The notes under the pieces: model-generated
Database searches by the model: none
Seen by the model: only the letters and a program-made list of their open reading frames with translations
Told to the model about the DNA's origin: nothing
Assembly (NCBI GenBank): GCA_024449915.1
Contig: JAMZAV010001041.1
Location: forward strand, 1,456,972-1,520,971
From: Sweltsa coloradensis
Lineage: Eukaryota > Arthropoda > Insecta > Plecoptera > Chloroperlidae
DNA: 64,000 nt
Reading direction: 5' to 3'
Shown: in pieces, positions 11,196-22,593 of the stretch
How the letters are laid out: each line of letters begins with the position of its first letter
How positions within the stretch are numbered: position 1 is the first letter of the stretch
Position numbers and translations under genes: made by a program

Positions 11196-11300
11196 CTAAT
11201 TCTTGGCAACCTAGCATGCAAAATTGGGTAATTATATTTCCCAACATTCAGTTGCAATCTTCAACACTTGTGCGCGTGCATTTGAGTTGGAATACAGGAA

Positions 11301-11851
11301 CAACGGGCAGTCTATTAGCGTCCCGAAAAAGCGTCCCGGAAAATAGTTTGTCCCGGATTTTTTTAAAAACGTTATATGGATAAGGAAAATTTAAAAGTCT
11401 GTATGTTGTATTGTTACACGATAGGCACTATTCCTTTAACTATTTAACAAACGCGGTTACTGTTATATACTAATGGCGAGAAATTGTGAGTGGGTGAGAG
11501 GGTTAGGAGGAAGGCGAACGCTGCAACCTGAAAACAAAAATCAGCACATAATAAATACAAAGATACAGCATAATATTAACTAAAACGTGCACTTATATTA
11601 CGTAATTATTGATTACTTAAAACTACATTTTTTTTTTTTTTTTGCATTTTTTTTAAGAATACTAAACAATATTTACAATCGATACGGCTTGCACCGCATT
11701 TTAATTGAGGAAATAAATTACGCTATGATAAACGTAACTACTTGAACTCAACTTCCATACACTTAAATCTACTTCTAAAGATTAGCCAGTCCCATGCGCC
11801 AATTATACGTAGCGTGGAAAGTAGGCAGCCTCTTATCTACCTATGTCTCAT
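11301..11851. other. Flank of P-type transposon; no gene
   Basis: The stretch contains a T-rich tract at about 11630 and no coding signal. The terminal inverted repeat expected beyond the transposase gene could not be found by eye here or upstream of 15452. Confidence 0.4.
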
Positions 11852-14105
11852 TTAGATGTGCTTTAGATTACGGATTTTCTGTGTTCGTGGGTCAGCTTTT
11901 TGAGTGTTACCTAGTGTTTCTTTCGTTTTCGAGACCTTGGGCATGCGTAGTTTATCCGACATCCAATTGGCCTCCTTTCTTATTTTGACTGTAACTAAAT
12001 GATTGAGGGCGAATCGTCGATGAACTGAACACGGGTCTGTTTCTTCTAACCATTTGGGAAACCTCCCGTTGATTTTTTTAGTTATTGGAACCATTAAAAG
12101 TTGCCTAACTCCTTTACAGTGCATTACTTTTGGAAATACTTCTACGAAAGTTTCAGAGCCAATCTCATTACAGCGTCATGTAGTCAGTCGGAGGGGAAAG
12201 CGATCCCAAGTCATCTTTGGCTTTGTTTTCGAAAGCTTTGTAGTACGTGAGCAGTTCGTCTGGTTTTTCAAAGGTTCGGTTTGACTTAATCATAACTGAT
12301 TCGCAAGTGTGGCATGCAAACTTTTTCAAACAACGAAATGCAACATACCCCGCGAAATAGGTTACCAGCATTACTCTCGATAGTTGCGTTGTAATGTCGC
12401 CCCGGGAGTAGGGGTTTGCTTGCTTTGATAGGGTTCTACGAAGACGTCTTCAGGGAACTCTGTCCCCGTCAAAATAACTCGTTCTCGAGAGTGCAAAGTT
12501 CACGTTCAAGATCAATGTCGATTTCCATGAGACCATCGTCAAAGCCATCCTCAGCATCGTTGTCATTCAGTTGTGACATGTTATGGCCCACTTCATCGAT
12601 TTCCACGAGATCATCGTCAACGCCATCCTCAGTATCTCTGTCATTCACTTGCGACATGTTGTGGCTGTCTTCCACTTCATCTATTTGACTCACGCCTACA
12701 ACTTTATTTTCGCCCGGAGTTGAACGGGTTAGCAAGAGTATCTCATCATCGTCCTCCTCACAGTTGGAAGTAGCTGCTGGTCTCATTAGGTTGACAGTCA
12801 TCATGTGTTGCAGGTTACACCTAACGCGATGGGTTGATGGGTTGCGGTCGTATCCTCCCTTCCACCTCATGACTGAGAAGGTGTTCTCTATCGGGTCCTG
12901 GCACAGTCTGTTAGTTAACAGAAATATGAACCCCTCCGACTTAAGGTCATCCCATAGATCCAAAATTCCTAAGACAGTCATTTTTAAGCCGTCAAAGCAA
13001 GGGGGAGTTACTTTCTCGCGCTTATTTCTCGTCCTTACTATCCAAGTACCTATCCATTCCGGGGCATCGAGCAAGCACTGGCAAGCTATCTTGTTCCTAT
13101 CTGATTATTGCGCAATTGAACGGATTGGGCACCTTTTAAACGCGAAATGTTCAAGGCGTCGAAAAGGTGATTTAAACGGTCAATGAAACATGCTGTGTTG
13201 TGCGCGGTACAAGATTTTAATTGCTTAGTATCAACCGCGGTGTGGATTAGCGACGCGACGGAATGCGAGAATACCTGCACGGCTAGCTTGACACTCATTT
13301 TCTGGAAAGGATTCGGCGCGAGATGACGAGGTGTCAACTTACAATCACCTCGAGCTATGGATGACCCGGCATCGATACCGTGTGCTTCTACTATATCCCG
13401 CCATGATACCTGCTTGCCTTCCACAAAAAAATCCTTACCTATCAGATTATTTCGGATGCTCTTGAACAAATGTGGCACGTCATAAAACATGAACACCTTG
13501 CGCCCACCATGCATAAAAAACCTTTGGTTGACAGAAATATTCAGCTGCTTAGCTAGCGACTGGTTGTTAGGGCCTTGATCGCACGTAATTGCCCGCACTT
13601 CGGCGCCACAATCAAACAGTGCATCCCAAGCTGAACTTAGTAAAGTTTTTAGCTGGTTTCCTTTTACAACAGAATTCGCGACAAAATATGCAATAGGCAT
13701 CTTAAATTATGATTAAGACCACGTATCATGAAAAAAGCACATGATTCCGGGTTTCGCGTCTCTACCTAAAGGTCCCAAGTCTTCAAAACCCCCTAGTAAG
13801 TTCATGGGCCTCGCTGTATTGGTAACCTTTTTTATTGCCATCTCATCGAAAAGCAATACAACCTGTCTTTTCCCCTTTGGACATACCCGCCATCTTTTCT
13901 TTTAACTTTTCCATCAACTCGGGCATATGCCAGCTTGCAAGTTCAACACACTTAACCATTTTTCAATGTACTCTTTGAAGGGGGATCGAATCCTTTCCTG
14001 TCTCTAAGATCGTGATAAAATGCAGGTGACTTATAATACATGGAGAGAGCCAACTGTTTTTCGCCTTCATTCCATTGGTGCCGAGACTTATGCACTACTT
14101 GCATC
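11852..14105 (-). pseudogene. P-element/THAP9-like transposase catalytic and C-terminal region, frameshifted
   Basis: Read on the minus strand in several frames, the order is that of P-type transposases. First comes LALSMYYKSPAFYHDLR after the THAP protein. Then VVLLFDEMAIKK carries the first catalytic Asp. A frameshift follows near 13715, then 13700-13086 with ITCDQGPNN and YDVPHLFKSIRNN. Another frameshift leads to 13074-12469 with LLTNRLCQDPIENTFSVMR (the conserved Glu) and an acidic repeat. The end is YFAGYVAFRCLKKFACHTC at 12371-12168 and a tail at 12124-11852. At least four frame breaks or stops show that this copy cannot make full-length transposase. True introns could explain some breaks but no good splice pairs were seen. 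Confidence 0.8.
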
Positions 14106-15452
14106 TTAAGAAGAGTTTTGAAAAGATGGTGATGAAAACTGAGCAGCCCCTTCCACTATCTCTTCTCTTGTAGGTAGCCCACTTTCCTCTTTACGCTTGC
14201 ATTCCTTTAGGTAAATCACTTGCCGTTTTTGTTTATTATTACGAGTGGTTAGACTCTCTACGCGACTCATAAGTTTTTTTTTCCTTGGTGTTATGTCACT
14301 GGCCGGTAGCTCAATGCTATTGTCCAAGGGGGAATTTAGTTCCAAAGTTCTTTTTCGGGGCGTGGTTTTATTAGCAAAGTTATCTTGGAGAATACAATCA
14401 TTACTTAGTTTTGGCGTAGAATTTGTTATAGACTCTTTAGAGATAATATTGCTTAGGTTGCGACTAGTTTCATTGTTGCCAGCATTTTGCTTGTGAATTG
14501 AGGTTAAATGCGTGGGTTCGGAGTAAGAAACAATGTTCTTACTATTGTCGTGAATAGATACACTATTTAAAGGAGTCAATTTTAAAGGGGTGATCACTAT
14601 GGTTGAGTCCTTAGGTGTTATTTCATCGATTAGCATGCTATCTTGATTTAGGTTATCATCATCCATTATCGGTGCACACAAAACTTCAGTTTTTTTAGTG
14701 CAACAGAATATATCGTTAGGACTAGGTCTGTTTTTTGTAACAGAAAAACTTTTTAAGGGGGTCATCGTTGAGGCGATGTGATTAACGGAATTTACTCCTG
14801 GCATTATTTTGTTTGTTTGCATGCTACTTCCCGAAGGAGGATATTGTTCCATACATTTGGAAGGGGGTGTTGGTCTATGATTAGATTGACTGCTAACCAA
14901 TGTAGGTGTAGGATTCGCTTTTGACTTGTTATTGTAACACTTAATATGGCTAGAACTAGGCTTATTAATGGGCTTAGTTTCAAACGAAGAAGCTTGTTCT
15001 GGGTGACACACAATGATGGGCCTACTGTAATTAATGGAAGCATTGTTGACAAGTAATGACATTGAGTTTGAATGTGGGAATAACTCATGGCTTGAAGAGG
15101 GTGTGGATATAACTCCTTCCACATTTGGAATGTCATTCTCTGAAATCTCCTCTAACACTGGATCTATTAATATCTGATCATGCAACAACTTACCGTCGAG
15201 TGTAGGAACTGCCAGGCTCGTCAACTGGTCGTGGCGATTGGGCCTCATGAAGGAGTCTGCCGTGAAATGTCTTTGACACACACATAAATAATTCAACTGT
15301 TGATTTGTTTTAAATAACAATGAATTATTGTTGCACTGAACCACCCACGCGTCACGCCGTTCAAGATTTTTAGGAAAATAGAAAAACTTGAGTCCCGGTT
15401 GCGTCTTTTTAGTATTCACACACTTGTCAAACTGACACTTCATCTTGCACAA
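14106..15452 (-). CDS. THAP zinc-finger DNA-binding protein, N-terminal part of P-type transposase
   Basis: This is an open 448-codon frame. Residues 1-90 form a THAP domain, the C2CH zinc finger that recognises transposon ends. Cys6 and Cys11 (C-x4-C) and Cys59-x2-His62 are the zinc ligands; Trp36, Pro27 and the closing AVPT (81-84) are the other family hallmarks. Residues about 100-400 are polar, low-complexity and Ser/Thr/Asn-rich. Near the C-terminus lies a Lys/Arg-rich, possibly helical segment (TTRNNKQKRQVIYLKE), reminiscent of the coiled coil after THAP in P transposases. The frame stops just before the catalytic segment, so the open frame is most likely the surviving front half of the decayed transposase. 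An alternative is a domesticated THAP protein. Confidence 0.75.
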   Translation of the reverse strand: MCKMKCQFDKCVNTKKTQPGLKFFYFPKNLERRDAWVVQCNNNSLLFKTNQQLNYLCVCQRHFTADSFMRPNRHDQLTSLAVPTLDGKLLHDQILIDPVLEEISENDIPNVEGVISTPSSSHELFPHSNSMSLLVNNASINYSRPIIVCHPEQASSFETKPINKPSSSHIKCYNNKSKANPTPTLVSSQSNHRPTPPSKCMEQYPPSGSSMQTNKIMPGVNSVNHIASTMTPLKSFSVTKNRPSPNDIFCCTKKTEVLCAPIMDDDNLNQDSMLIDEITPKDSTIVITPLKLTPLNSVSIHDNSKNIVSYSEPTHLTSIHKQNAGNNETSRNLSNIISKESITNSTPKLSNDCILQDNFANKTTPRKRTLELNSPLDNSIELPASDITPRKKKLMSRVESLTTRNNKQKRQVIYLKECKRKEESGLPTREEIVEGAAQFSSPSFQNSS

Positions 15453-16286
15453 TTTTGAAGCACTTTACGTTAGCGAACAGAACGCAGGAGATCACACGCA
15501 CTCAATAAAAATATGTAGTACTTGTAAGCCACTACGGGCAAAGTAAGTAGGCAGACGAGCCTTTATATACCCCTGCGGCAACCTGTTGCGTCCAACAGAT
15601 GAACGGTGATTGGCCAAATCAAACATCACTCCCCCAATCAGTGCACCCCAAATGGAAACTGAAATTAATACCTCCCAAATTTTATTTAAATAAGTAATGG
15701 TAATAAGTTAATAATTGATATAAAATAAAAGTATTATTAAGAATTACTAACATTATAATATTAAAATAAAATGTTGAGTTGTAAGATAATTTTATTTACT
15801 TTACTTTCATTCACTGTTTTCGCATATGGAATGAAGTCATTGCAGTGCGTAAAAAAAAACAGATATTTGATATAGTAACTGAAATAAAATTGTCATAATA
15901 TATTTCTCCTTCCCATATCATTCTCATTTAGTCGGGAATGCCCACTTCACACCGAGAAATCCCCACACCAATAAAATACAAATGTATAGAAACATTATTT
16001 TTATTATTACTAAACGTGTCATTGCTCCTTGTTACGTCCACCCAAAGCAACTAGCAACTATGAGCTCCTTCAGTGAAATCGAGTTTGTTGGTGACAGTAT
16101 GGTGATTTGATTTTTGTACTATGTGAAAACAAAGAACTCTTGAAATGGTAGTATGTAAATTACGTATTATTAGGGGATCGTGCGTATATAGCATTTCAAG
16201 AGTCATTTTATAATCGTTTTGTTGCTCTATTTTTTTGGCCACTTTAAAATCTTCGTATGAAGTTTTTCATATTTTTATTTTAAAAC
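15453..16286. other. Upstream flank of THAP gene; no gene
   Basis: The region holds likely promoter sequence for the transposase, including tttatata about 75 bp upstream of the start on the opposite strand. It then becomes AT-rich sequence without coding signal up to the fold-back fragment. Confidence 0.4.
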
Positions 16287-16762
16287 TAGGAAGCTTCGCA
16301 AACGCTTTTTCAGGCGCGTTGTTTGGGTGACGTAATTTTTAAAACGTAAAAAAGCGTAAAATTGCAATTTTCATGAGAAATAATTTTTCAATTACGCTCA
16401 AATTTCACCCCGAATATATTAAATTTATAAAATAAAAGGTCGGTATAAAAATCATTACAATCGGATAAAGCATGTAAGCGTTATAAGTCGAAGATTTTTT
16501 TTTAAAATCGAAAATAATCGTAAAATTGCTATTTTTTATGAGAAATAATTTTTCGATTCCGCTCAAAACGTGGCAGTTCTAAGTTCAAAGATTCGAAGGC
16601 CTCCAGAAAATTTCATCGCAAATTGGGGTATCGGTTTTTGCCGGAATCGTGTTAACAAACACCAAAAAATACAAAAAAGGAAAAAAAAACAAAAATTCCG
16701 CATTTTTTTCTCCAGTGTAGTGAAAGGAATCTTTTGCTTCGCTCGCTACGCTCATCCAATTA
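16287..16762. mobile_element. Fold-back element, family A, short copy
   Basis: It begins with the same end as 5576 (actaggaagcttcgca) and carries two tandem cgattttcatgag-type units. It finishes in the antisense ggatgagcgtagcg module, ending in ctacgctcatccaat. The far terminal repeat is lost. The ORFs on both strands here are module translations. Confidence 0.65.
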
Positions 16763-17084
16763 GTCACCAAGGTTGAACTAATATCATCTGAATAAAAATG
16801 TGAGTATTAACAAATTGTAGGTACTATCTAAAATAAAATAAAATATGACAGGAAACCAAAGTTTTAATTTAAAAAAAGCACTTTGTAGCATCTATTCACA
16901 AACCCCTATTTTCACGTATATCTTTACGTATTACACATGAAAATATTCCTACGTAACCTGATAGAATTGGGTGCCGACACGTTGTATTATTTGAAATTTT
17001 TGGTAATGGATTCATTATGTTTTAGATACATCGGCCAAGGAAATTCCAAGCGACGTGATGGTATTCACTGGAACCCCGGGAATG

Positions 17085-17435
17085 ATGGCGGGGGTGGTGG
17101 TCTAAATGCAATACCGAAACAATGTAGTTCTGTGCGTCAATTTGATCTGTTGTCATGTCGAGCTTACAATTCACAGCATAGGCCTACATGGGGAACATAT
17201 TAACGTTTGATCTTATTTTCAATTTAGCATAGGCCCAACAGACACATTTCAGAGGGTTGCACGATAATAATAAAATATTATTCGGGATAATGTGAAATAT
17301 TTTGGATCATGGGGGCGATCGCCCCACGCCCCCCTAAAGCCGCCACCGCCTTGCCCCCTTGGGCCCCCTAATCTCCTCAGGGGCCCGGGTGCAAACTGCA
17401 CCCCTTACACCCCCTATTTATACGCCCCTGCATGT
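17085..17435 (-). repeat. hAT-type non-autonomous element fragment
   Basis: It shares aatgcaata-cgaaacaatgtag, aacgtttgatcttattttcaat and the terminal gggggcgatcgcccc with the intact element at 55571-56205. The G/C-rich end at 17310-17435 is diverged, and no target duplication is identifiable. Confidence 0.55.
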
Positions 17436-17634
17436 CTCAAACGATAAAACGAAAAATTGAAATTTATCGTCTGAAATTTATCGACATTAGGAGCGTTCAC
17501 ACCATCTTTTGTAATGATAACTGTAAACCAACAAAGGAACAGCTCCTTCCTTATTTTGCTAGTAGTCAGGAAATAGTAAAATAATTTATTATTATTCTAG
17601 GAAACATGTTTAAAAGACTTTGGTCGGGTTTTAG

Positions 17635-17695
17635 ATACATCCTGTCCTGTCCGGGAATCAAAACTTAATTGGAACAGCTAACGTAGATCTTGATC
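17635..17695 (+). repeat. Short dispersed repeat, diverged copy
   Basis: The words gatacatc, gtccgggaatcaaaa and gatcttgatctt match the pattern of 9786-9862 and 10328-10396 imperfectly. Confidence 0.35.
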
Positions 17696-17822
17696 TTAAA
17701 GCAACACGTTATATAATTCTAAATTAACTGGTAAATTTTCAAGCCGTTATTACATACCAGCATGTTACACACGAACATTCGAACATATACACATGTTCGT
17801 ATGTACATTTAAGGTTAAGCTA

Positions 17823-19610
17823 ACTAGGAAAACGCTTAAGTCCCGCCGCGTTGTTGGATGAGCGTAATTGGTGCATTGAGCTGCCATGTGTTATGAGGAT
17901 TTTCTGTTGTTCTGTGACAAAATTATTACAAAGTCGAATAATTTTTTTAAATTAAATTAAATTAAATTAAAAATTGACTTTATTTTTTAATTTTTTTATG
18001 AATCGTAATTTTAAAAAAGGAAAAAATCGTAAAATTGCGATTTTCATAAGAAATAATTATTCGATTGCGCTCAAATTTTACAAAAATATATTAATTCATA
18101 AAATTAAGGTTCTGTGAAAAATTCATTACAATAGGATAAAGCATGTAGGTGTTATAAGTCAAAGACTTGTTTAAAAAAAGAAAAAACATGTAAAATTTCG
18201 ATTTTCATGAGAAATAATTTTTCGATTGCGCTCAAATTTCACACGAATATCTTTGGATGAGCGTAGCGAGCGAAGCGAAGATTCCATTTCACTACACTGG
18301 AGAAAAAAATCCGGAATGCTTTTTTTTTTTTTTTTTCTTTCTTTCTGTTCTTTCTTATTTTTGTGTGTTTGTTAACACGATTCCGGCTAAACCGATACTC
18401 CGATTGCGATGAAATTTTATGGAGACCTTCGAAATCTCTGAACTTAGAACTGCCACGTTTTTGAGCGCAATCGGAAAATTATTTCTCATGAAAATCGCCA
18501 TTTTACGAATTTTTTCAATTTTTAAAATATTTCTTCGACTTATAACACCTACATGCTTAATTCGATTTTAATGATTTTTTCACAAAACCTTAATTTTATG
18601 AATTAAGATATTCGTGTGAAATTTGAGCGCAATCGAAAAATTATTTCTCATGAAAATCGAAATTTTACATGTTTTTTCTTTTTTTAAACAAGTCTTTGAC
18701 TTATAACACCTACATGCTTTATCCTATTGCAATGAATTTTTCACAGAACCTTAATTTTATGAATATATATATTCTTGTAAAATTTGAGCGCAATCGAATA
18801 ATTATTTCTTATGAAAATCGCAATTTTACGATTTTTTCCTTTTTTTAAATTACGATTCATAAAAAAAATTAAAAAATAAAGTCAATTTTTTATTTAATTT
18901 AATTTAATTTAAAAAAATTATTCGACTTTGTTGGATGAGCGTAGCGAGCGAAGCGAAGATTCCATTTCACTACACTGGAGAAAAAAATCCGGAATGTTTT
19001 TTTTTTTTTTTTCTCTCTTTCTTTCTGTATTTTTGTCTGTCTGTTAACACGATTCCGGCTAAACCGATACTCCGATTGCGATGAAATTTTATGGAGGCCT
19101 TTGAAATCTCTGAACTAAGAACTGCCACGTTTCTGAGCGCAATCGAAAAATTATTTCTCATGAAAATCGCAATTTTACGATTTTTTTTCGATTTTTAAAA
19201 AATTTCTTCGACTTATAACTCCTACATACTTTATCCGATTGTAATGATTTTTTCACAGAACCTTAATTTTATGAATTGATATATTCGTGTGAAATTTGAG
19301 CGTAATCAAATAATTATTTCTTATGAAAATTTCAATATTACGATTTTTTTCCTTTTTAAAATTACGATTAATTAAAAAAAAAAAGTTTATTTTTTATTTA
19401 ATTTGATTTAATTTAAAAAAAATTTCAACAAAGTTCTGATTTTTTCACAGAACAACAGAAAATCCGCAAAACACATGGCAGCTCAATGCACCATTTACGC
19501 TCATCCAACAACGCGGCGGGACTTAAGCGTTTTTGGATGAGCGTAGCGAGCGTAGCGAGCGAAGCGAAGATTCCATTTCACTACACTGGAGAAAAAAATC
19601 CGGAATGTTT

Positions 19611-19642
<32 letters not shown>

Positions 19643-20333
19643 TTTGTATTTTTGTGTGTTTGTTAACACGATTCCGGCTAAACCGATACTCCGATTGCGA
19701 TGAAATTTTATGGAGGCCTTCGAAATCTCTGAACTTAGAACTGCCACGTTTTTGAGCGCAATCGGGAAAATTTTTCTTATAAAAAACGCAATTTTACGAT
19801 TTTTTTCGAATTTTAAAAAAATTCTTCGACTTATAACACTTACATGCTTTATCCGATTGTAATGATTTTTTAACAGAACCTTAATTTTATGAATTAAGAT
19901 ATTCGTGTGAAATTTGAGCGTAATCGAAAAATTATTTCTCATGAAAATCGAAATTTTACGGGCTTTTTCTTTTTTAAAACAATTCTTTGACATATAACAC
20001 CTACATGCTTTATCCTATTGTAATGATTTTTTTTATAGAACCTTATTTTCATGAATTAATATACTCGTGTAAAATTTGAGCGCAATCGAATAATTATTTC
20101 TTATGAAAATTGCAATTTTACGATTTTTTTCTTTTTTAAAAAATTACGTAAAAATTACTATTTATTAAAAAATTAAGTTAATTTTTAATTTAATTTTATT
20201 TAATTTTAAAAAAAATCTTCGACTAAGTAATGATTTTTTCACAGAACAACAGAAAATCCGCGTAACACAATGCAGCTCAATGCACCAATTACGCTCATCC
20301 AACAACGCGGCGGGACTTAAGCGTTTTCCTAGT
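17823..20333. mobile_element. Fold-back element, family B, complete
   Basis: The termini are long inverted repeats. ACTAGGAAAACGCTTAAG, cccgccgcgttgttgg and gcattgagctgccatg start at 17823, and the reverse complement ends at 20333, extending about 120 bp. The interior repeats the cgattttcatgag units and carries three direct copies of the ggatgagcgtagcg module (18252, 18930, 19532). It also holds an internal pair of inverted family-B ends around 19440-19520. A TAA is present on both sides if CTAGG is taken as the end, which is weak evidence for a 3-bp target duplication. There is no transposase; ORFs are module translations. Confidence 0.75.
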
Positions 20334-20697
20334 AATTCATAAAATAAAGGTTTTGTGAAAAAATCATTAAAATCGAATTAAGCATGTAGGTGTTATAAGT
20401 CGAAGAAATATTTTAAAAATTGAAAAAATTCGTAAAATGGCGATTTTCATGAGAAATAATTTTTCGATTGCGCTCAAAAACGTGGCAGTTCTAAGTTCAG
20501 AGATTTCGAAGGTCTCCATAAAATTTCATCGCAATCGGAGTATCGGTTTAGCCGGAATCGTGTTAACAAACAGACAAAAATACAGAAAGAAAGAAAGAAA
20601 GAAAGAAAAAAAAAAAAAAAACATTCCGGATTTTTTTCTCCAGTGTAGTGAAATGGAATCTTCGCTTCGCTCGCTACGCTCGCTACGCTCATCCAAC
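20334..20697 (-). repeat. Fold-back module immediately outside family B copy
   Basis: One cgattttcatgag unit and one reversed ggatgagcgtagcg module (ending gctacgctcatccaa) directly follow the family-B terminus. They suggest an adjacent or partly excised second element. Two complementary ORFs here are artefacts of the repeat. Confidence 0.6.
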
Positions 20698-22168
20698 TAG
20701 TTATGAATTTACAAAGTAACAGAACAAAATATTGGGTCCACCCTATCCGATCAAAAATGTCTACCTTGGTACTTTTTTTAGCTAGGTCCCAACGGCAAAA
20801 TCTCCCATAAGAAATAACATCTGTACGATCTGTATGCCCCGTGACCTTGAAGAATGTTGCTAAAAATAGATGATAATTTTTGTGTAAAAAATAATTTCGA
20901 TCAATTAGTCATTCAAATAATTGTCAAAGTTTTACCAGCACACTCTAAACACGGTTTTCCTAAATTTTCATATTATTATTCCACTCATAACTATTGTAGA
21001 TGATTGTAGACCCAAAGATTGAAAGCATGCGGACGCAGATGTGTGCGATCTTTATCTGCCGGCTAAGTATATCAACTATCAAGTCTCCCTAAAAGAACTC
21101 AAACTTCACAAACCGGGTTGATTAATTCCTGGAATTGTTTACGTGACATCTCTGCATTCTATACAATACCTGGAAAGCGTCAGAGAATGAATGCTTGGAA
21201 ATCACTGATCAGCAAGCGTACGCAGCACGGTCTCCCGTGGACATTTGCACAAAGTATTATGATGCAAGAATTAACTATTTTTTATTTAATTATTTAACCT
21301 AATGTAATAACGTAAACCCATTACAACGGAATACATAAGTTATTGATTTATGTTATTTTCTTCTAGCCATTGTGTTTATTTTATTTCTACTATATCTAAT
21401 CGTATAACCAGTGTTGTAGTCCAAAAATAATTTGCGGGTATACGCTCTGGCCTGGGGAAAGTACATACTACATAGGCCTACTTATGTATACAGGGTGGGC
21501 CGATTTTTTTCCAATCCGTAATACCGCGAAAAAGTTGCAAATTGAGGAGACTAAAAAGGGGGGAAAATAAAAAAAATCTGTTCATATCTTCCGGTCGCGC
21601 ATGTGCTCTAAAGTTTTCTGAAATTTGGAAATCTAGAAATCTGCCTGGGGTGGGTGAACTGGGAATGTCTTGAATGTTATATTCCAATTATGGACTAAGC
21701 CACTTTGAATATGTTATTTAATCTCATCTTTTAATAATGGGGGAGAAGATAAAATAACAGTCAATCTAGTTAATTATTTCCGAGTAGTCTTGAGCCTTGA
21801 AATTGAGTTTTGGCGGCATGAATGTTCAGATAGATGTTCTCTTTTGATATAACTGTCTCGCCAGTTGCCTTTAGAATTCGTCGAAGCCCGAGCTCTCTTA
21901 TGTGTTTTGTATTTGTATTGTATTGAATTGTATTTTGTTTATCAAATTAAAGGTTTCTGGGCATAAGGCCCGGATGCACAAAATTCACTGTACGTAATTA
22001 ATAGAACCAGAACATTCGTACGAGCTTATGGAAAATAACACGGGGCAGTGGCATTTAGTCGATCGTTACAAAATTTGATTCCTGGAATCGATTGTTGACT
22101 TGAAATCTCTGCATAATAAATGTTCTTATTTGAAAGGCGTTTGATTTCTTCGAAGCACCAACGTGGAG
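20698..22168. other. Intergenic; no gene recognised
   Basis: A possible isolated transposon end (cagggtgggccga at 21489) and tailing TTTGTATT-type repeats near 21900 are the only features seen. Confidence 0.4.
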
Positions 22169-22169
22169 A

Positions 22170-22495
22170 AAATTCCCAAACGAAGTATTTGTATGGGAAA
22201 GCAAAGAGAACATAAAGAAAACAAAAGCCCAGCCTGAAGGACTGGGGGTGACAAAACTTTTCCCCTGCTGATGACAACTGCAGCTAATTTAAAGTTGTTA
22301 CCTTGATCCACAACGCGTTTCGTCCTTCTGGGACTCGTCAGGCGAATGGTGACCACTAAAAATCAGCTAACTTCATGCAAACAAAACTCGCAACATATAA
22401 CCAAACCTGTGGTAGGGTCATGCAAGAAGTAAATTCTGCATGCATGTTGTCATCATCAGCAAGGTTACTTCACACATCATTTATCATACTGAGCC
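22170..22495 (-). mobile_element. Hammerhead-ribozyme-bearing element, copy 2
   Basis: It reads on the minus strand in the same order as 1358-1680. The order is gtgtgaagtaaccttgctga, a block matching gtttggttat-tgttg-gagttttg, the ribozyme at 22347-22306, then gtaacaactttaaattag and the CCCAG hairpin. It is more diverged than the copies at 1225 and 25138. At 22495-22590 there are further inverted pieces of its beginning (cacaccattggtgaggct), so it also had a fold-back end. Confidence 0.65.
22306..22347 (-). ncRNA. Hammerhead ribozyme motif, copy 2
   Basis: Core CTGACGA, helix II GTCC-cagaa-GGAC, GAAA, short helix III in ACGCGT, cleavage position T, and helix I ATTCGC with GTGGAT (two G-U pairs). 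The changes from copy 1 fall at tolerated positions: the N of CUGANGA, the H of UH, and C to U in helix I. This suggests constraint on structure rather than sequence. Confidence 0.7.
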
Positions 22496-22593
22496 TCACC
22501 AATGGTGTGTGAAGTAGTAACCTTGCTGACACACCATTGGTGAGGCTAAGTATGATGAATGATGTGTGAAGTAACCTTGCTGATGATGACGAC

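Larger units (their letters stand above)
10518..11300 (+). repeat. Dispersed repeat copy 1, interrupted by two younger insertions
   Basis: It is collinear with 44383-44960. Shared landmarks in order are gaggagtcgc, ctatgagatccagtaagc, gtacagattttt, gggaatttcctgaat and catcaacacct-like near the end. Relative to the other copy it carries a tRNA-like insertion at about 10850-10990 and a LINE-tail-like insertion at about 11104-11195. No ORF is preserved. Confidence 0.6.

Noticed and set aside
12573..13186. Plus-strand ORFs opposite the transposase
   Set aside because: They lie antisense to recognised P-type transposase motifs.
19523..19993. 156-codon minus-strand ORF resembling similar ORFs at 5997, 7435, 18970 and 20437
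   Set aside because: The recurring peptide (SIGLAGIVLT) is read from the fold-back module in both orientations. Lys/Phe runs come from the T-tract and the frame is not conserved among copies.
21489..21560. Possible transposon end cagggtgggccga
   Set aside because: No matching inverted end or target duplication was found nearby.
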